NCBI RefSeq assembly: GCF_001557115.1
Contig: NZ_LSKQ01000267.1
Span: forward strand, 62,001-126,000
Direction of reading: 5' to 3'
Length of the DNA: 64,000 nt
Origin: Erythrobacter sp. CCH5-A1
GTDB lineage: Bacteria; Pseudomonadota; Alphaproteobacteria; Sphingomonadales; Sphingomonadaceae
Under the pieces are notes generated by a model, which saw only the letters and a list, made by a program, of their open reading frames with translations, made no database searches and had not been told where the DNA came from. The first letter of the stretch is position 1. The number at the start of each line of letters is the position of its first letter. Below are positions 38,872 through 48,509 of this stretch, piece after piece. The position numbers were made by a program, and so were the translations under genes.

Positions 38872-39479
38872 GCGGTGGCCCGCGCGGGCAGCACCGGCTC
38901 GAGCCCGCACAGCTTCACGAAATTGGCAAGGAGGGCGTGGCCGTGCTCGGTGGCGATGCTCTCTGGGTGGAATTGCACCGAGTGGATCGGGAGGCTCGCG
39001 TGGCGGAAGCCCATGACGCTCGGGTGGTCGGCGCCGGGGGTCTCGGCATGGGCGTTGGCGATGAGCTCTGGCGGCACGTTCACCACCTCGAGGCTGTGAT
39101 AGCGCGTGGCGATGAAGGGGGAGGGGAGCCCCTCGAACACCCCTGTCCCGTCATGCGTCACCGGCGAGGTCTTGCCATGCATCAGCCCGCCGCGCTGGAC
39201 CGTCCCGCCGAAATGCTGCCCGATCGCCTGATGGCCGAGGCACACGCCCATCAGGGGCTTCCCCGCATCGGCGCAGGCCCCGACCAGATCGAGGCTGATG
39301 CCCGCCTCGTTGGGTGTGCAGGGGCCGGGCGAGATCAGGAACCCGGCCGCATTGGTGCGGATCGCCTCGGCGGCGGTCAGCGCATCGTTGCGCTCGACGC
39401 GCACCGCCGCCCCCAGCTCCATCAGGTAATGGACGAGGTTGAAGGTGAAGCTGTCGTAATTGTCGATGACGAGGATCAT
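38868..39479 (-). CDS. trpG: Anthranilate synthase component II (glutamine amidotransferase)
   Basis: A 203-residue class I amidotransferase that supplies ammonia to TrpE. The nucleophile is Cys80 in GVCLGHQAIG, and the catalytic His/Glu pair is in QFHPESI. The oxyanion-loop region SPGPCTPNEAG is present. It starts at ATG 39479, four bases inside the end of the upstream glycosidase-like gene. It could also serve p-aminobenzoate synthesis, as many TrpG proteins do. Confidence 0.95.
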   Translation of the reverse strand: MILVIDNYDSFTFNLVHYLMELGAAVRVERNDALTAAEAIRTNAAGFLISPGPCTPNEAGISLDLVGACADAGKPLMGVCLGHQAIGQHFGGTVQRGGLMHGKTSPVTHDGTGVFEGLPSPFIATRYHSLEVVNVPPELIANAHAETPGADHPSVMGFRHASLPIHSVQFHPESIATEHGHALLANFVKLCGLEPVLPARATA

Positions 39480-40321
39480 TCCGGTGTCGCCTCCGCCTTG
39501 GGTTCCCGTTTCGTCACCACGATGATCGGGCCGACCCTGCCCTTGTCCATGCGGCCCTTCGCCGGTTCCCACAGCGAAGAGATCGCCCCGTCGAGGTAGA
39601 GGGCGTTTTTCACCTTCAGCACGTCGCGGTAATAGCGCGCGAGCTGGCCGAAGCTCACCGGCGCGTCGGAGATGACGAAATGCGCCTTCCCGCCCGCATC
39701 GACGCCCACAGCGTTGCGGATCGCCTTGGAGGGGCCGTCGTCCTGCACTTCGGGGTGAAGCTTGCCGTCGACCAGCAGCAGCGGGCCGGACTGCGTGCCG
39801 AATTGCGGGCGGTCGCCCACGGTGTTGAAGAAGGTGTTGCTGCCCAGCACCTGCCACTTGGTGCCGGTGCCGAAGAACACGCCGTTGGGCTTCATGTAGA
39901 AATTGCCCTCACCATCCGCGCGGTTCAGCTCCTTCAGGCGCTCGCCGTTCTGGACGTAATAGCCGATCGCCTTGAGGTCATCGCCGTACATCCCGCCGTT
40001 GACGGCGAAGGCGATGGTCGCGGGATCGACGCTGGCGGCGAAGGCGCCGAGCGAGCCGAAGGGCTGCTTGTCCGGCCCGAGGTTCGCCATGGCGATGCTG
40101 TGCCGGGCGGGATCGGCGATGCAGTGGGTGAGGGGAACGCTTTCGAATTGCACCGCCTCGCAGGCCGAAGGGGCTTGCGGTTCGGCAGTCGCGGTCGGCG
40201 CAGCGAGCGGTTCCTCGGCGTCCGAGCCGTCGAACTTGACCTTGACCTGCGCCTCGCCCGCGGGGGCTTGCGAACAGGCGGCGAGCGCCAGTGTGGCGGC
40301 GAGGACCAGAGCGATGCGCAT
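39476..40321 (-). CDS. Phosphodiester-glycosidase-like (NAGPA/DUF2233) lipoprotein
   Basis: A 281-residue protein with a lipobox LAAC (Cys16) after a short leader, then an Ala/Pro-rich linker and a domain with DUF2233 features: FAVNGGMYGDD, PNGVFFG, QSGPLLLVDGKLHPE, VGVDAGGKAHFVISD and NALYLDGAISSLW. Family members hydrolyse glycosyl phosphodiesters or act at the cell envelope. The ATG at 40321 overlaps the trpE stop by one base (TGATG); a GTG at 40324 is an alternative. It is sandwiched between trpE and trpG with coupling on both sides. Confidence 0.85.
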   Translation of the reverse strand: MRIALVLAATLALAACSQAPAGEAQVKVKFDGSDAEEPLAAPTATAEPQAPSACEAVQFESVPLTHCIADPARHSIAMANLGPDKQPFGSLGAFAASVDPATIAFAVNGGMYGDDLKAIGYYVQNGERLKELNRADGEGNFYMKPNGVFFGTGTKWQVLGSNTFFNTVGDRPQFGTQSGPLLLVDGKLHPEVQDDGPSKAIRNAVGVDAGGKAHFVISDAPVSFGQLARYYRDVLKVKNALYLDGAISSLWEPAKGRMDKGRVGPIIVVTKREPKAEATPE

Positions 40322-41850
40322 CACTGGCCGTACCCCGGCTCGCCCGCGACCCGCACCGCCTCACGCGCAGCGGCGATCAGCGCGCCGGCCTTGGCGCGGC
40401 ATTCGGCGAGCTCGTAATCGGGGTCCGAATCGGCGACGATCCCTGCGCCCGCCTGCACGTGCATCACCCCGTCCTTGACCACCGCGGTGCGCAGCACGAT
40501 GCAGCTGTCGAGCGAGCCATCGGGCGCGAAATAGCCCACGCCGCCCGCATAGGCCCCGCGCGTCTCGGGCTCGAGTTCGGCGATGATCTGGCAGGCGCGG
40601 ACCTTGGGCGCGCCCGAGACCGTGCCTGCCGGGAAGCCCGCGAACAGCGCATCGAGCGCGTCCTTGTCGCCCGCGAGCTCGCCGACGACGTTGCTGACGA
40701 TGTGCATCACGTGGCTGTAGCGCTCGATGGTGAAGCTGCCCGTCACCTCGACCGTCCCTGCCGCCGCCACGCGGCCGACATCGTTACGGCCAAGATCGAG
40801 CAGCATCAGGTGCTCGGCGCGCTCCTTGGGATCGGCGAGCAGGCTGGCTTCGTTGGCGATGTCCTCCTCGCGCGTGCTCCCACGCGGTCGGGTGCCGGCG
40901 ATGGGGCGGATGGTGACCTCGCCTTCCCGGACGCGCACCAGAATTTCCGGGCTGGAGCCCACCAGCGCGAAGCCGGGCAGATCGAGGAAATAGAGAAACG
41001 GCGAGGGGTTCACACGCCTAAGCGCGCGGTAGAGCGCCAGCGGGGGGAGGGTGAAGGGACACGTGAAGCGCTGGGCCAGCACGACCTGGAAGATGTCGCC
41101 GGCAAGGATGTAGTCCTTGGCCTTCAGCGCCATCGCCTTGTAGTCCTCGGGCGCGATCACCGGCGCGAGGTCGGGAAGGGAGTCCGGCACCGCCTCGGTT
41201 CCCATCGCCGGCATCGGTGCGCCGAGCTGACTCAGGACCGCATCGATCCGCTCACCTGCGCGTTCCACCGCCGCGTGAGGGTCGGCTGCCTCCCAGATCG
41301 GAGCGATCGCGAAGAGCGCGTTGGTGAGCCCGTCGAAGACAAGCACCACTGTCGGCCGCACGAACAGCATGTCGGGCAACTGGAGCGGGCTGTCGGGCGC
41401 GCGCGGCAGGGTCTCGACGAGGCCGATGGTCTCGTAGCCGAGATAGCCCACGAGGCAGGCGAGCGCGGGCGGCAGGCCCTCGGGCATGGGGTCGATCCGG
41501 CAGGCATCCGCCAGCGCGCGCAGTTCGGCGAGCGCATCCCCGGCGAGCGGCGCGAAGGCCTCGGGGGCGTGCTTCCAGTCGCGGTTGACTTCGGCAGCGG
41601 CGCCCCGCGCGCGGAACACGAGGTCGGGGTCGAGGCCGAGCAGACTATAGCGCCCGCGCACCTCGCCGCCCTCGACGCTTTCGAGCAGGAAATCGCCGCG
41701 CCCGGGCACGATCAGCCGCCGCGCCGCGCCCACCGGCGTGTCGCTGTCGGCGATGATGCGCCGCCACACCAGCGCCGGGCGGCCCGCCCCGAGCGCGGCG
41801 GCCGCGGCGGCGGCGTTCTCGGGCAGGCCTGCGGGGGCCGGGCTACTCAC
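40321..41850 (-). CDS. trpE: Anthranilate synthase component I
   Basis: A 509-residue chorismate-utilising enzyme. The catalytic domain shows IAGTRPRGSTREED, DLGRNDVGRV, AGTVSGAPKVRA and the C-terminal AGAGIVADSDPDYEL. The N-terminal regulatory part includes LLESVEGG, typical of the tryptophan-binding site, so feedback inhibition is expected. The start is GTG 41850. Only 25 bases separate it from the upstream PPIase gene, leaving no room for an attenuator leader, so control must come from the upstream promoter. Confidence 0.95.
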   Translation of the reverse strand: MSSPAPAGLPENAAAAAAALGAGRPALVWRRIIADSDTPVGAARRLIVPGRGDFLLESVEGGEVRGRYSLLGLDPDLVFRARGAAAEVNRDWKHAPEAFAPLAGDALAELRALADACRIDPMPEGLPPALACLVGYLGYETIGLVETLPRAPDSPLQLPDMLFVRPTVVLVFDGLTNALFAIAPIWEAADPHAAVERAGERIDAVLSQLGAPMPAMGTEAVPDSLPDLAPVIAPEDYKAMALKAKDYILAGDIFQVVLAQRFTCPFTLPPLALYRALRRVNPSPFLYFLDLPGFALVGSSPEILVRVREGEVTIRPIAGTRPRGSTREEDIANEASLLADPKERAEHLMLLDLGRNDVGRVAAAGTVEVTGSFTIERYSHVMHIVSNVVGELAGDKDALDALFAGFPAGTVSGAPKVRACQIIAELEPETRGAYAGGVGYFAPDGSLDSCIVLRTAVVKDGVMHVQAGAGIVADSDPDYELAECRAKAGALIAAAREAVRVAGEPGYGQ

Positions 41851-41875
41851 GAAAGGCTCACGGGAAAGGCCGGCC

Positions 41876-43816
41876 TTACTGCGCCTGCTCGCCGGCGAGC
41901 TGCTTGCGCACCGTCGCGATACCGGTCTCGTTGCGGGTCACGCCCAGTTCCTTGCGCATCGCGGCGGTCGCCTGCTGGCGGTATTCGTTCGAAAGCGAGG
42001 CGCCGAGCTGCTGGCGGGTCTGCACGACCAGCTCGGGCTCGTTGTCGAGCGGCAGGGTGCTGATGTCCTCGAGATCGACCACATACCAGCCGAGATTGCT
42101 CGGCCCCTCGAGCGGCTTGGTGGTGCCCTCGGCCATGCTGAACATCAGCACCAGCGGCGGAGCGATCCGGCCGCCGCGCTGCTGGGCGAGCAGCTCGCGG
42201 CGCTCGAGATCGATCGGTTCGAGCTGGAAGCCGGGCTTTTTCTCGGCGGCAAGGGCTGCATCAAGTGTCATGCCGCCGCGCACCTTGGCGATAATCCGGT
42301 CGGTCGCCTGCTTGGCAAGGATCGACCCTTGCGCGCGCTTCCAGCCCGCGATCGCGCCCTCGCGCACCTGGGCGAGGGGGGGAGCGGAGGCTTCCTCGAC
42401 CTTGGCGACCTCGAAGATCACGAACTGGTCATCGGCCACGGGCGCAAGCTGGGGCTCGCTTTCCTCCATCTGGAAGGCGGTCTGAAGCACCTGCGCCAGC
42501 TGGGGCACGATCTTCTGGTCGGGCGCGCCGAACACCTGCCCGTTGGCGAGCAGCGCGGGCGTAGTCTCGACCGTCAGGCCATTGGCCTTGGCGACATCGG
42601 CCAGCGCGGTGCCGCCGTCGATATCGGCCTCGATCTCGGAGACGCGGTCCGCGATGGCAGCGGCGCGCTTTTCGCCGGCGAGCGCCTCGGTGATCTCGGG
42701 CGTCGCCTGCGCAAGGCTGCGGGCCGGAGTGCTCTCGATCGCATCGAGCCGCGCGACATACCAGCCGAGCGTGCCCTGCGCGGGCTCGATCACCGCGCCC
42801 CTGGCGGCCTTGAAGACGTTCTGCGCGAAGGCAAAGCTGGTGGAGCCCGCCATCGTCTCGCGGTCTTGCGCCTCGAGCTTGGTGGCGGTGAACCCGGCCT
42901 CGCGCGCGGCGGTCTCGATCGGGGTGCCGGCGCTGACGCGCGCGGCAAGCGACTTGGCGGCGTCCTGCGTGGGGACGACGAAGGTGGTCACGGCGCGCTT
43001 CTCGCTCGCGGCGTATTTAGCCGCGTCACGCTTGTAACGCGCGGCGATCTCGGCCGGAGTGGGCGCGGCGTTGACTTTCAGGCTGTCGCTGCCGAACACG
43101 GCGAAGCGCAGGGTGCGGCGTTCGGGCCGGATGAAATCGGTGCGGTTGTCCTTGTACCACGCGGCAAGCTGCGCTTCGGAAGGGTTGCCGGTGGGCGCAA
43201 ACGCCGCGCTCGGAATCAGCGCGATCGTGCCCTTGCGCTTCTCGAGCACCAGCGCCGCATATTGCCGCGCGATCTTTTCGGGGAGCTGCGGGGCGGCCAC
43301 GGCCGAGCGGAGCAGTTGCTGCTCGATCAGCCCGTCTTCGAGATCGCGGCGGAAGGTCTGGTCTGACAGGCCCTTGGACTGGAGCGCGGCGGCATAGGCC
43401 TTCGGGTCGAATTCACCCGTCAGCCCCTGGAAGGCGGGAATCTTCAGGATTTCGCTGTTCACCAGGTTCTCGCCCGCGCGCAGCCCGTAGGTGCGGCCAT
43501 ATTCGCCCACGGTGTAGCGATCGATCAGCTGGCGGACGACCTCGTCGAGCCCGCCCTCGGTGACGAATTCCGCCATGGTCAGCGTCGGGTTCTGCGCGCG
43601 GATCTGGTCGAGCGCGGTGTTCGCCGCGACCGGCAGGTCGGTGAGCGGGATGTTGCGGCTGCCGACCACGGCCATCTTGTCGCCGCCCGAAATCCCGCTG
43701 AAATTGGTCGACGAGAGGTCCGATGCGGCAAAGGCGACCGCGATCAGCGCCAGAAAGGCAAGAACCAGAGGCAGGCCGATCTTCGAGGAGAAAAAGCGGC
43801 GGAAAAACGAAATCAT
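41876..43816 (-). CDS. SurA/PpiD-like periplasmic peptidylprolyl isomerase
   Basis: A 646-residue protein with an uncleaved N-terminal membrane anchor (about 13-32, after MISFFRRFFSSK), then a SurA_N-like chaperone region and two parvulin-like stretches (around 230-360 and 480-600). The layout is that of PpiD: tethered to the inner membrane, with the bulk in the periplasm to help fold outer-membrane proteins. Start ATG 43816 gives the classic short cytosolic tail. Upstream is a - strand TATAAA at 43909-43914 that may be its -10. Confidence 0.85.
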   Translation of the reverse strand: MISFFRRFFSSKIGLPLVLAFLALIAVAFAASDLSSTNFSGISGGDKMAVVGSRNIPLTDLPVAANTALDQIRAQNPTLTMAEFVTEGGLDEVVRQLIDRYTVGEYGRTYGLRAGENLVNSEILKIPAFQGLTGEFDPKAYAAALQSKGLSDQTFRRDLEDGLIEQQLLRSAVAAPQLPEKIARQYAALVLEKRKGTIALIPSAAFAPTGNPSEAQLAAWYKDNRTDFIRPERRTLRFAVFGSDSLKVNAAPTPAEIAARYKRDAAKYAASEKRAVTTFVVPTQDAAKSLAARVSAGTPIETAAREAGFTATKLEAQDRETMAGSTSFAFAQNVFKAARGAVIEPAQGTLGWYVARLDAIESTPARSLAQATPEITEALAGEKRAAAIADRVSEIEADIDGGTALADVAKANGLTVETTPALLANGQVFGAPDQKIVPQLAQVLQTAFQMEESEPQLAPVADDQFVIFEVAKVEEASAPPLAQVREGAIAGWKRAQGSILAKQATDRIIAKVRGGMTLDAALAAEKKPGFQLEPIDLERRELLAQQRGGRIAPPLVLMFSMAEGTTKPLEGPSNLGWYVVDLEDISTLPLDNEPELVVQTRQQLGASLSNEYRQQATAAMRKELGVTRNETGIATVRKQLAGEQAQ

Positions 43817-43951
43817 GTGCTCAAGCGTCCCATCAGGGGGCCGACCGCAGGCGGGCGGCAATATTCGGGGCAGCGCCGCGTCGGGTGCGGTGCGGTGCGG
43901 ACACGCGCTTTATAGGCCCTGCGACCGCGCGGCAACAGGTGTCACAGCCTT

Positions 43952-43980
43952 TTGACAGCCGTGCCTTCCATGGCTAGCGG
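43952..43980 (+). promoter_or_regulatory. Candidate promoter of tpiA
   Basis: A perfect -35 TTGACA (43952-43957), a 17-base spacer and a weak -10 TAGCGG (43975-43980). It would give a leader of about 80 bases before tpiA. It lies in the 250-base divergent gap between the PPIase gene and tpiA. The rest of that gap holds no other feature I can support except the - strand TATAAA. Confidence 0.45.
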
Positions 43981-44066
43981 ACCCGGTCCCGGCGCACTAC
44001 AGCAATAACAGAATCGTCGCAAACCGGGCCCAACCCTCTCAATTTGCAGGAAGTGCAGAGCTTGTC

Positions 44067-44840
44067 ATGACCCGCCGACCCTATATCGTCGGAAACTGGA
44101 AGATGCACGGTACCCGCGCGATGCTCTCCGAAGCGCGCGCGATCGACCGTGCCGCACAGCGTCACATGAAGGTCGAGGTGGCGCTCGCGCCGCCCTACAC
44201 GCTGATCCACCCGATCCACCGCGAGGCCGAACAGATCGCGGTCGGCGCGCAGGATTGCCACCACGAGGACGGCGGCGCGCACACCGGCGACATCTCGGCG
44301 GCGATGGTTGCCGATGCGGGTGCGAGCTTCGTGATCCTCGGTCATTCCGAGCGCCGCACCGGGCACGGCGAGAGCGATGCGCTGGTGCGCGCCAAGGTGG
44401 CGGCCGCCTTTGCCGCCGGGCTCAAGGTGATCCTGTGCTGCGGCGAAAGTGCCGATACGCGCGAATCGGGCAAGGCCGTGGCTTTCGTCACGAAGCAGAT
44501 CAAGGCCTCGCTCCCGCCCGCAGACACGCTCCCCGCCGATCTGGGCGAGCGGCTGACCATCGCCTACGAGCCGCTCTGGGCGATCGGCACCGGCACCCCG
44601 GCCACCACCGATGACATCGGCGAGATGCATGCTGTCATCCGCGCGCTGCTGATCGAGCTGCTGGGCGCCGAGCAGGGGCCAGAGGTCCGCATCCTCTATG
44701 GCGGCTCGGTCAAGCCGGACAACGCCGCCGCGATCTTCGCCGTGCCCGAAGTGGGCGGGGCATTGGTCGGCGGGGCGAGCCTGACCGCCGACGGCTTCAT
44801 GGGCATCGCGCTCGCCGCCAGCGAGCCCTTCGACGGCTAG
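44067..44840 (+). CDS. tpiA: Triosephosphate isomerase
   Basis: A 257-residue TIM-barrel enzyme interconverting glyceraldehyde-3-phosphate and dihydroxyacetone phosphate. Lys12 is in GNWKMHG, the electrophilic His is in GHSERR, the catalytic Glu is in YEPLWAIGTG and the phosphate loop is YGGSV. It is followed by secG after 101 bases, an order common in proteobacteria. Confidence 0.97.
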   Translation: MTRRPYIVGNWKMHGTRAMLSEARAIDRAAQRHMKVEVALAPPYTLIHPIHREAEQIAVGAQDCHHEDGGAHTGDISAAMVADAGASFVILGHSERRTGHGESDALVRAKVAAAFAAGLKVILCCGESADTRESGKAVAFVTKQIKASLPPADTLPADLGERLTIAYEPLWAIGTGTPATTDDIGEMHAVIRALLIELLGAEQGPEVRILYGGSVKPDNAAAIFAVPEVGGALVGGASLTADGFMGIALAASEPFDG

Positions 44841-44941
44841 CGCGCGGCGCGCAGGCTTGTCCAAACCGGCGCGCGCGCCTACATGGCGCGCAAGATTTGC
44901 AACCGGGCGACCCGCTCGCCCCCGTTTCGAGACGCTATTTC

Positions 44942-45325
44942 ATGTCCCCGTTCATCTTCCTCACCGTGATCCAGGCCCTGGTGGCCGCCGCGCTGGTCGG
45001 CGTGGTGCTGATGCAGCGCTCCGAAGGGGGCGGGCTCGGTATCGGCTCCAGCCCGGGCGGCGCGTTCGGCGCGCGCGGAGCAGCGGACTTCCTGACCCGC
45101 ACCACCAAGTGGCTCGCGGTCGCCTTCGTCACGCTCTCGATCCTGCTGGCCGCAATGGCAGCGCGCGAGAACAGCGTGGGCACGGTCACCACCACCCTTG
45201 ATCGCGATGCGCCCGGCGCGGCCGCTCCCGCCAAGCCCGATCTGCTCGCCGATCCGGTCGTGCCCGCTCCGGCGGCTCCTGCCTCGCAGGCGCCCGCGTC
45301 GCCCGCACCGCCCGCCAAGCAGTAA
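44942..45325 (+). CDS. secG: Protein translocase subunit SecG
   Basis: A 127-residue SecYEG accessory subunit with two membrane spans (about 4-22 and 52-70) joined by the Gly/Ser-rich loop GGGLGIGSSPGGAFGARGAADFL, the family hallmark. A long Ala/Pro-rich C-terminal tail (about 85-127) is common in alphaproteobacterial SecG. ATG 44942 gives the usual MSPFIFLTVIQ start. Confidence 0.93.
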   Translation: MSPFIFLTVIQALVAAALVGVVLMQRSEGGGLGIGSSPGGAFGARGAADFLTRTTKWLAVAFVTLSILLAAMAARENSVGTVTTTLDRDAPGAAAPAKPDLLADPVVPAPAAPASQAPASPAPPAKQ

Positions 45326-45456
45326 TCCCATCCCCCCGGCAACCGAGGAGCGTGCCCCGCCGGGCGCGTCCTTTGGCGTTGCCGCTCACCATGGCTGTGG
45401 ATGGCGCCCCCGCGCGGGGCGCAATTCGCTTGCCCCGAATCCCTCCTGACGCTTAA

Positions 45457-47106
<1,650 letters not shown>

Positions 47107-47282
47107 CGGCCCTACCGATTCGCACCATGTCTGCCGTGGTCCCGCTGCGGGCGCGCGGGAGTTCAGATTCCCGCGCTTTCGAACGCGGGCTGGCGCACTT
47201 TCCGGGTGGGGCCTCACGCCCCCCGGCGAAGGCCCGTGAAGCTCTGCGAGGCGAGCTCAAATGTGTTTTGCAATCCTTTGTT

Positions 47283-47301
47283 TCGCAAGCCGGACTTGCG
47301 A
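47283..47301 (+). terminator. Possible weak terminator downstream of pyrG
   Basis: A 7-bp stem TCGCAAG/CTTGCGA with loop CCGGA, followed by TGTCGTTTCC, lies 177 bases after the pyrG stop. The T run is poor, so this is a candidate only. Confidence 0.3.
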
Positions 47302-47333
47302 TGTCGTTTCCATACAAGTTTTGCAGATAGGCC

Positions 47334-47362
47334 TTGCGCAACCTTACCTATCCGCATTAGAC
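47334..47362 (+). promoter_or_regulatory. Candidate promoter for the structured RNA region
   Basis: TTGCGC (47334-47339), a 17-base spacer and TTAGAC (47357-47362). It would start a transcript near 47369 that runs into the chain of hairpins at 47413-47570. Both hexamers are partial matches, so it is weak evidence on its own. Confidence 0.3.
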
Positions 47363-47368
47363 CAAAGA

Positions 47369-47580
47369 CGCGTTTTCACGGTTTTCTAGGAACTCGTGTA
47401 CTAGGGCTCAGGAATTGTCGTGGCGGGAAACGCGACAATTCGATAGTTGCGCTCGCCATGAGTTTTCGGCGATACAAGCTTGGCTGATCTTGTCCGTCTT
47501 CTGCGACCCGGACGGATAGGAACAGCCGAGGCGACGCAAGTCGCGGGGGCGGATCGCAAGATCCGCCCCCATTCGTTTTC
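47369..47580 (+). ncRNA. Candidate structured noncoding RNA
   Basis: This occupies the one long gene-free stretch (47107-47601). Five hairpins follow in order: 47413-47440 (10 bp, loop GCGGGAAA), 47453-47472 (5 bp), 47479-47530 (19 pairs with one A-A mismatch, 12-base loop), 47531-47544 (GCGAC/GTCGC) and 47545-47570 (11 bp). The last three abut with no spacer. The last two have GCAA loops on the + strand, a stable GNRA loop that would be lost on the other strand, and ATTCGTTTTC follows. I could not match it to tmRNA, 6S, SRP or RNase P RNA. The 5' end is inferred from a weak promoter. Confidence 0.45.
47545..47580 (+). terminator. Strong hairpin terminator
   Basis: A perfect 11-bp GC-rich stem (47545-47555 with 47560-47570), GCAA loop and following ATTCGTTTTC. 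On the - strand it also lies 31 bases beyond the hsp20 stop, but without a T run in that direction, so the + strand reading is preferred. It may act on both. Confidence 0.6.
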
Positions 47581-47601
47581 AGACGTCGTCTGCCGGTTCG
47601 C

Positions 47602-48081
47602 TCAGGCAGCGCTGGCGGTGTCCTCGCCATCGGCCGAGGGGACGGCGGTCAGCGTCGCAGTGCCGCCGATCGCGATCTTGCGCGGCTTCATCGCATCAGG
47701 AACCTCGCGCACCAGATCGATGATCAGCAGGCCGTCGGCGAGGTCCGCCCGCTCGACCCGCACGAAATCGGCGAGCTCGAAGCGCCGCTCGAAGCCGCGG
47801 TTGGCGATGCCGACGTGGATCAGCTCGGAGCCGTCCTCGGCTTCCTCGCGCTTCTTGCCCTGCACGGTCAGCAGGTTCTGCTGCGCGGTGATGTCGATAT
47901 CGCCGGGGCGGAAGCCGGCCACCGCGAGCGTGATGCGGTAATTGTCCTCACCGCGGCGCGAGATGTTGAAGGGGGGATAATTGTCGCCCGCATTGAGGCG
48001 CGCCTGGTTCTCGAGCAGGTCGAACAGGCGGTCGAAGCCCACGGTGGAGCGGCGGTAGGGGGTGAAATCGAAACGCGACAT
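47602..48081 (-). CDS. Small heat-shock protein, Hsp20/alpha-crystallin family
   Basis: A 159-residue holdase chaperone. It begins MSRFDFTPYRRSTVGFDRLFDLL like IbpA. The alpha-crystallin domain spans about 35-130 (YPPFNI, YRITLAVAGFRPGDI, LLTVQGKK, GFERRFELAD, DGLLIIDLVREVPDAMKPRKIAI), followed by an Ala/Asp tail. Start ATG 48081 has GAGGA eight bases upstream; the longer upstream frame is leader. The leader contains a ROSE-like thermometer and a sigma32-type promoter, so it is expected to be induced by heat at both the transcription and translation levels. Confidence 0.93.
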   Translation of the reverse strand: MSRFDFTPYRRSTVGFDRLFDLLENQARLNAGDNYPPFNISRRGEDNYRITLAVAGFRPGDIDITAQQNLLTVQGKKREEAEDGSELIHVGIANRGFERRFELADFVRVERADLADGLLIIDLVREVPDAMKPRKIAIGGTATLTAVPSADGEDTASAA

Positions 48082-48085
48082 CGTG

Positions 48086-48143
48086 CAAATCCTCTTCACG
48101 AGCAATTTGGGTCTGACGCGGGCCTGCCGGATGCAGCACCCGC
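48086..48143 (-). promoter_or_regulatory. ROSE-like RNA thermometer in the hsp20 leader
   Basis: On the - strand the hairpin at 48109-48086 pairs CAAAU-U-(G)-CUC with GAG-G-AUUUG, masking the GAGGA ribosome site. It contains UUGCU with a bulged G opposite the ribosome site, the diagnostic ROSE feature. The loop is GUGAA. A second hairpin lies upstream at 48118-48143 (GCGGG/CCCGC), and another possible stem at 48156-48178 (CGTTTC/GAAACG), matching the multi-hairpin ROSE layout. Heating would open the weak stem and allow translation. Confidence 0.75.
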
Positions 48144-48190
48144 CTTGCCGCCGTTCGTTTCCCGAGACTGGCGAAACGCGGCGACTGTGC

Positions 48191-48220
48191 TTATCTGGTT
48201 TTCGCAAATCAGCTTTCAAG
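48191..48220 (-). promoter_or_regulatory. Sigma32-type heat-shock promoter of hsp20
   Basis: Read on the - strand: CTTGAAA (48220-48214), a 15-base spacer, then CCAGATAA (48198-48191), close to the CTTGAAA / CCCCAT-T heat-shock consensus. Transcription would begin near 48184, giving a leader of about 100 bases that holds the ROSE-like element. It lies just upstream of the divergent grxC start. Confidence 0.6.
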
Positions 48221-48230
48221 AGGGTCCGAA

Positions 48231-48494
48231 ATGGCTGCCCCGCATATCGATATCTACACCAAGTTCGCCTGCCCCTTCTGCGTGCGCGCCAAGCGCCTGC
48301 TGACCGAGAAGGGCGCGGTCTTCACCGAACATGACATCACCATGGGTGGCCCGCGCCGCGCGGAAATGCTCGCCCGTGCGCCGAATGCGATGACGGTGCC
48401 GCAGATTTTCATCGGCGAAGTCCACGTGGGCGGGAGCGACGATCTCGCCGCGCTCGAACGCGAGGGCAAGCTCGATGCGCTGCTGGCGGGCTAG
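48231..48494 (+). CDS. grxC: Glutaredoxin 3
   Basis: An 87-residue dithiol glutaredoxin with active site CPFC (Cys14, Cys17), the cis-Pro in TVPQIFIG and the GSDDL glutathione-binding turn. It reduces protein and glutathione disulfides in the cytosol. It is divergent from hsp20, and its start lies ten bases from the proposed sigma32 -35 element. The next gene follows after 15 bases. Confidence 0.95.
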   Translation: MAAPHIDIYTKFACPFCVRAKRLLTEKGAVFTEHDITMGGPRRAEMLARAPNAMTVPQIFIGEVHVGGSDDLAALEREGKLDALLAG

Positions 48495-48509
48495 GGGGCT
48501 GGCCGGCTG

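Noticed and set aside
41851..41875. Tryptophan attenuator before trpE
   Set aside because: Only 25 bases separate trpE from the upstream gene; there is no leader peptide with Trp codons.
47206..47487. 93-codon + strand frame in the pyrG-hsp20 gap
   Set aside because: The translation is Arg/Cys-rich with no pattern, has no ribosome site, and crosses the hairpin region.
47107..47601. Possibility of tmRNA, 6S, SRP or RNase P RNA in the gene-free stretch
   Set aside because: No tag-peptide code, no SRP GGAAGCAGCC core, no RNase P signature and no 6S-like long bubble were found, so only an unassigned structured RNA is proposed.
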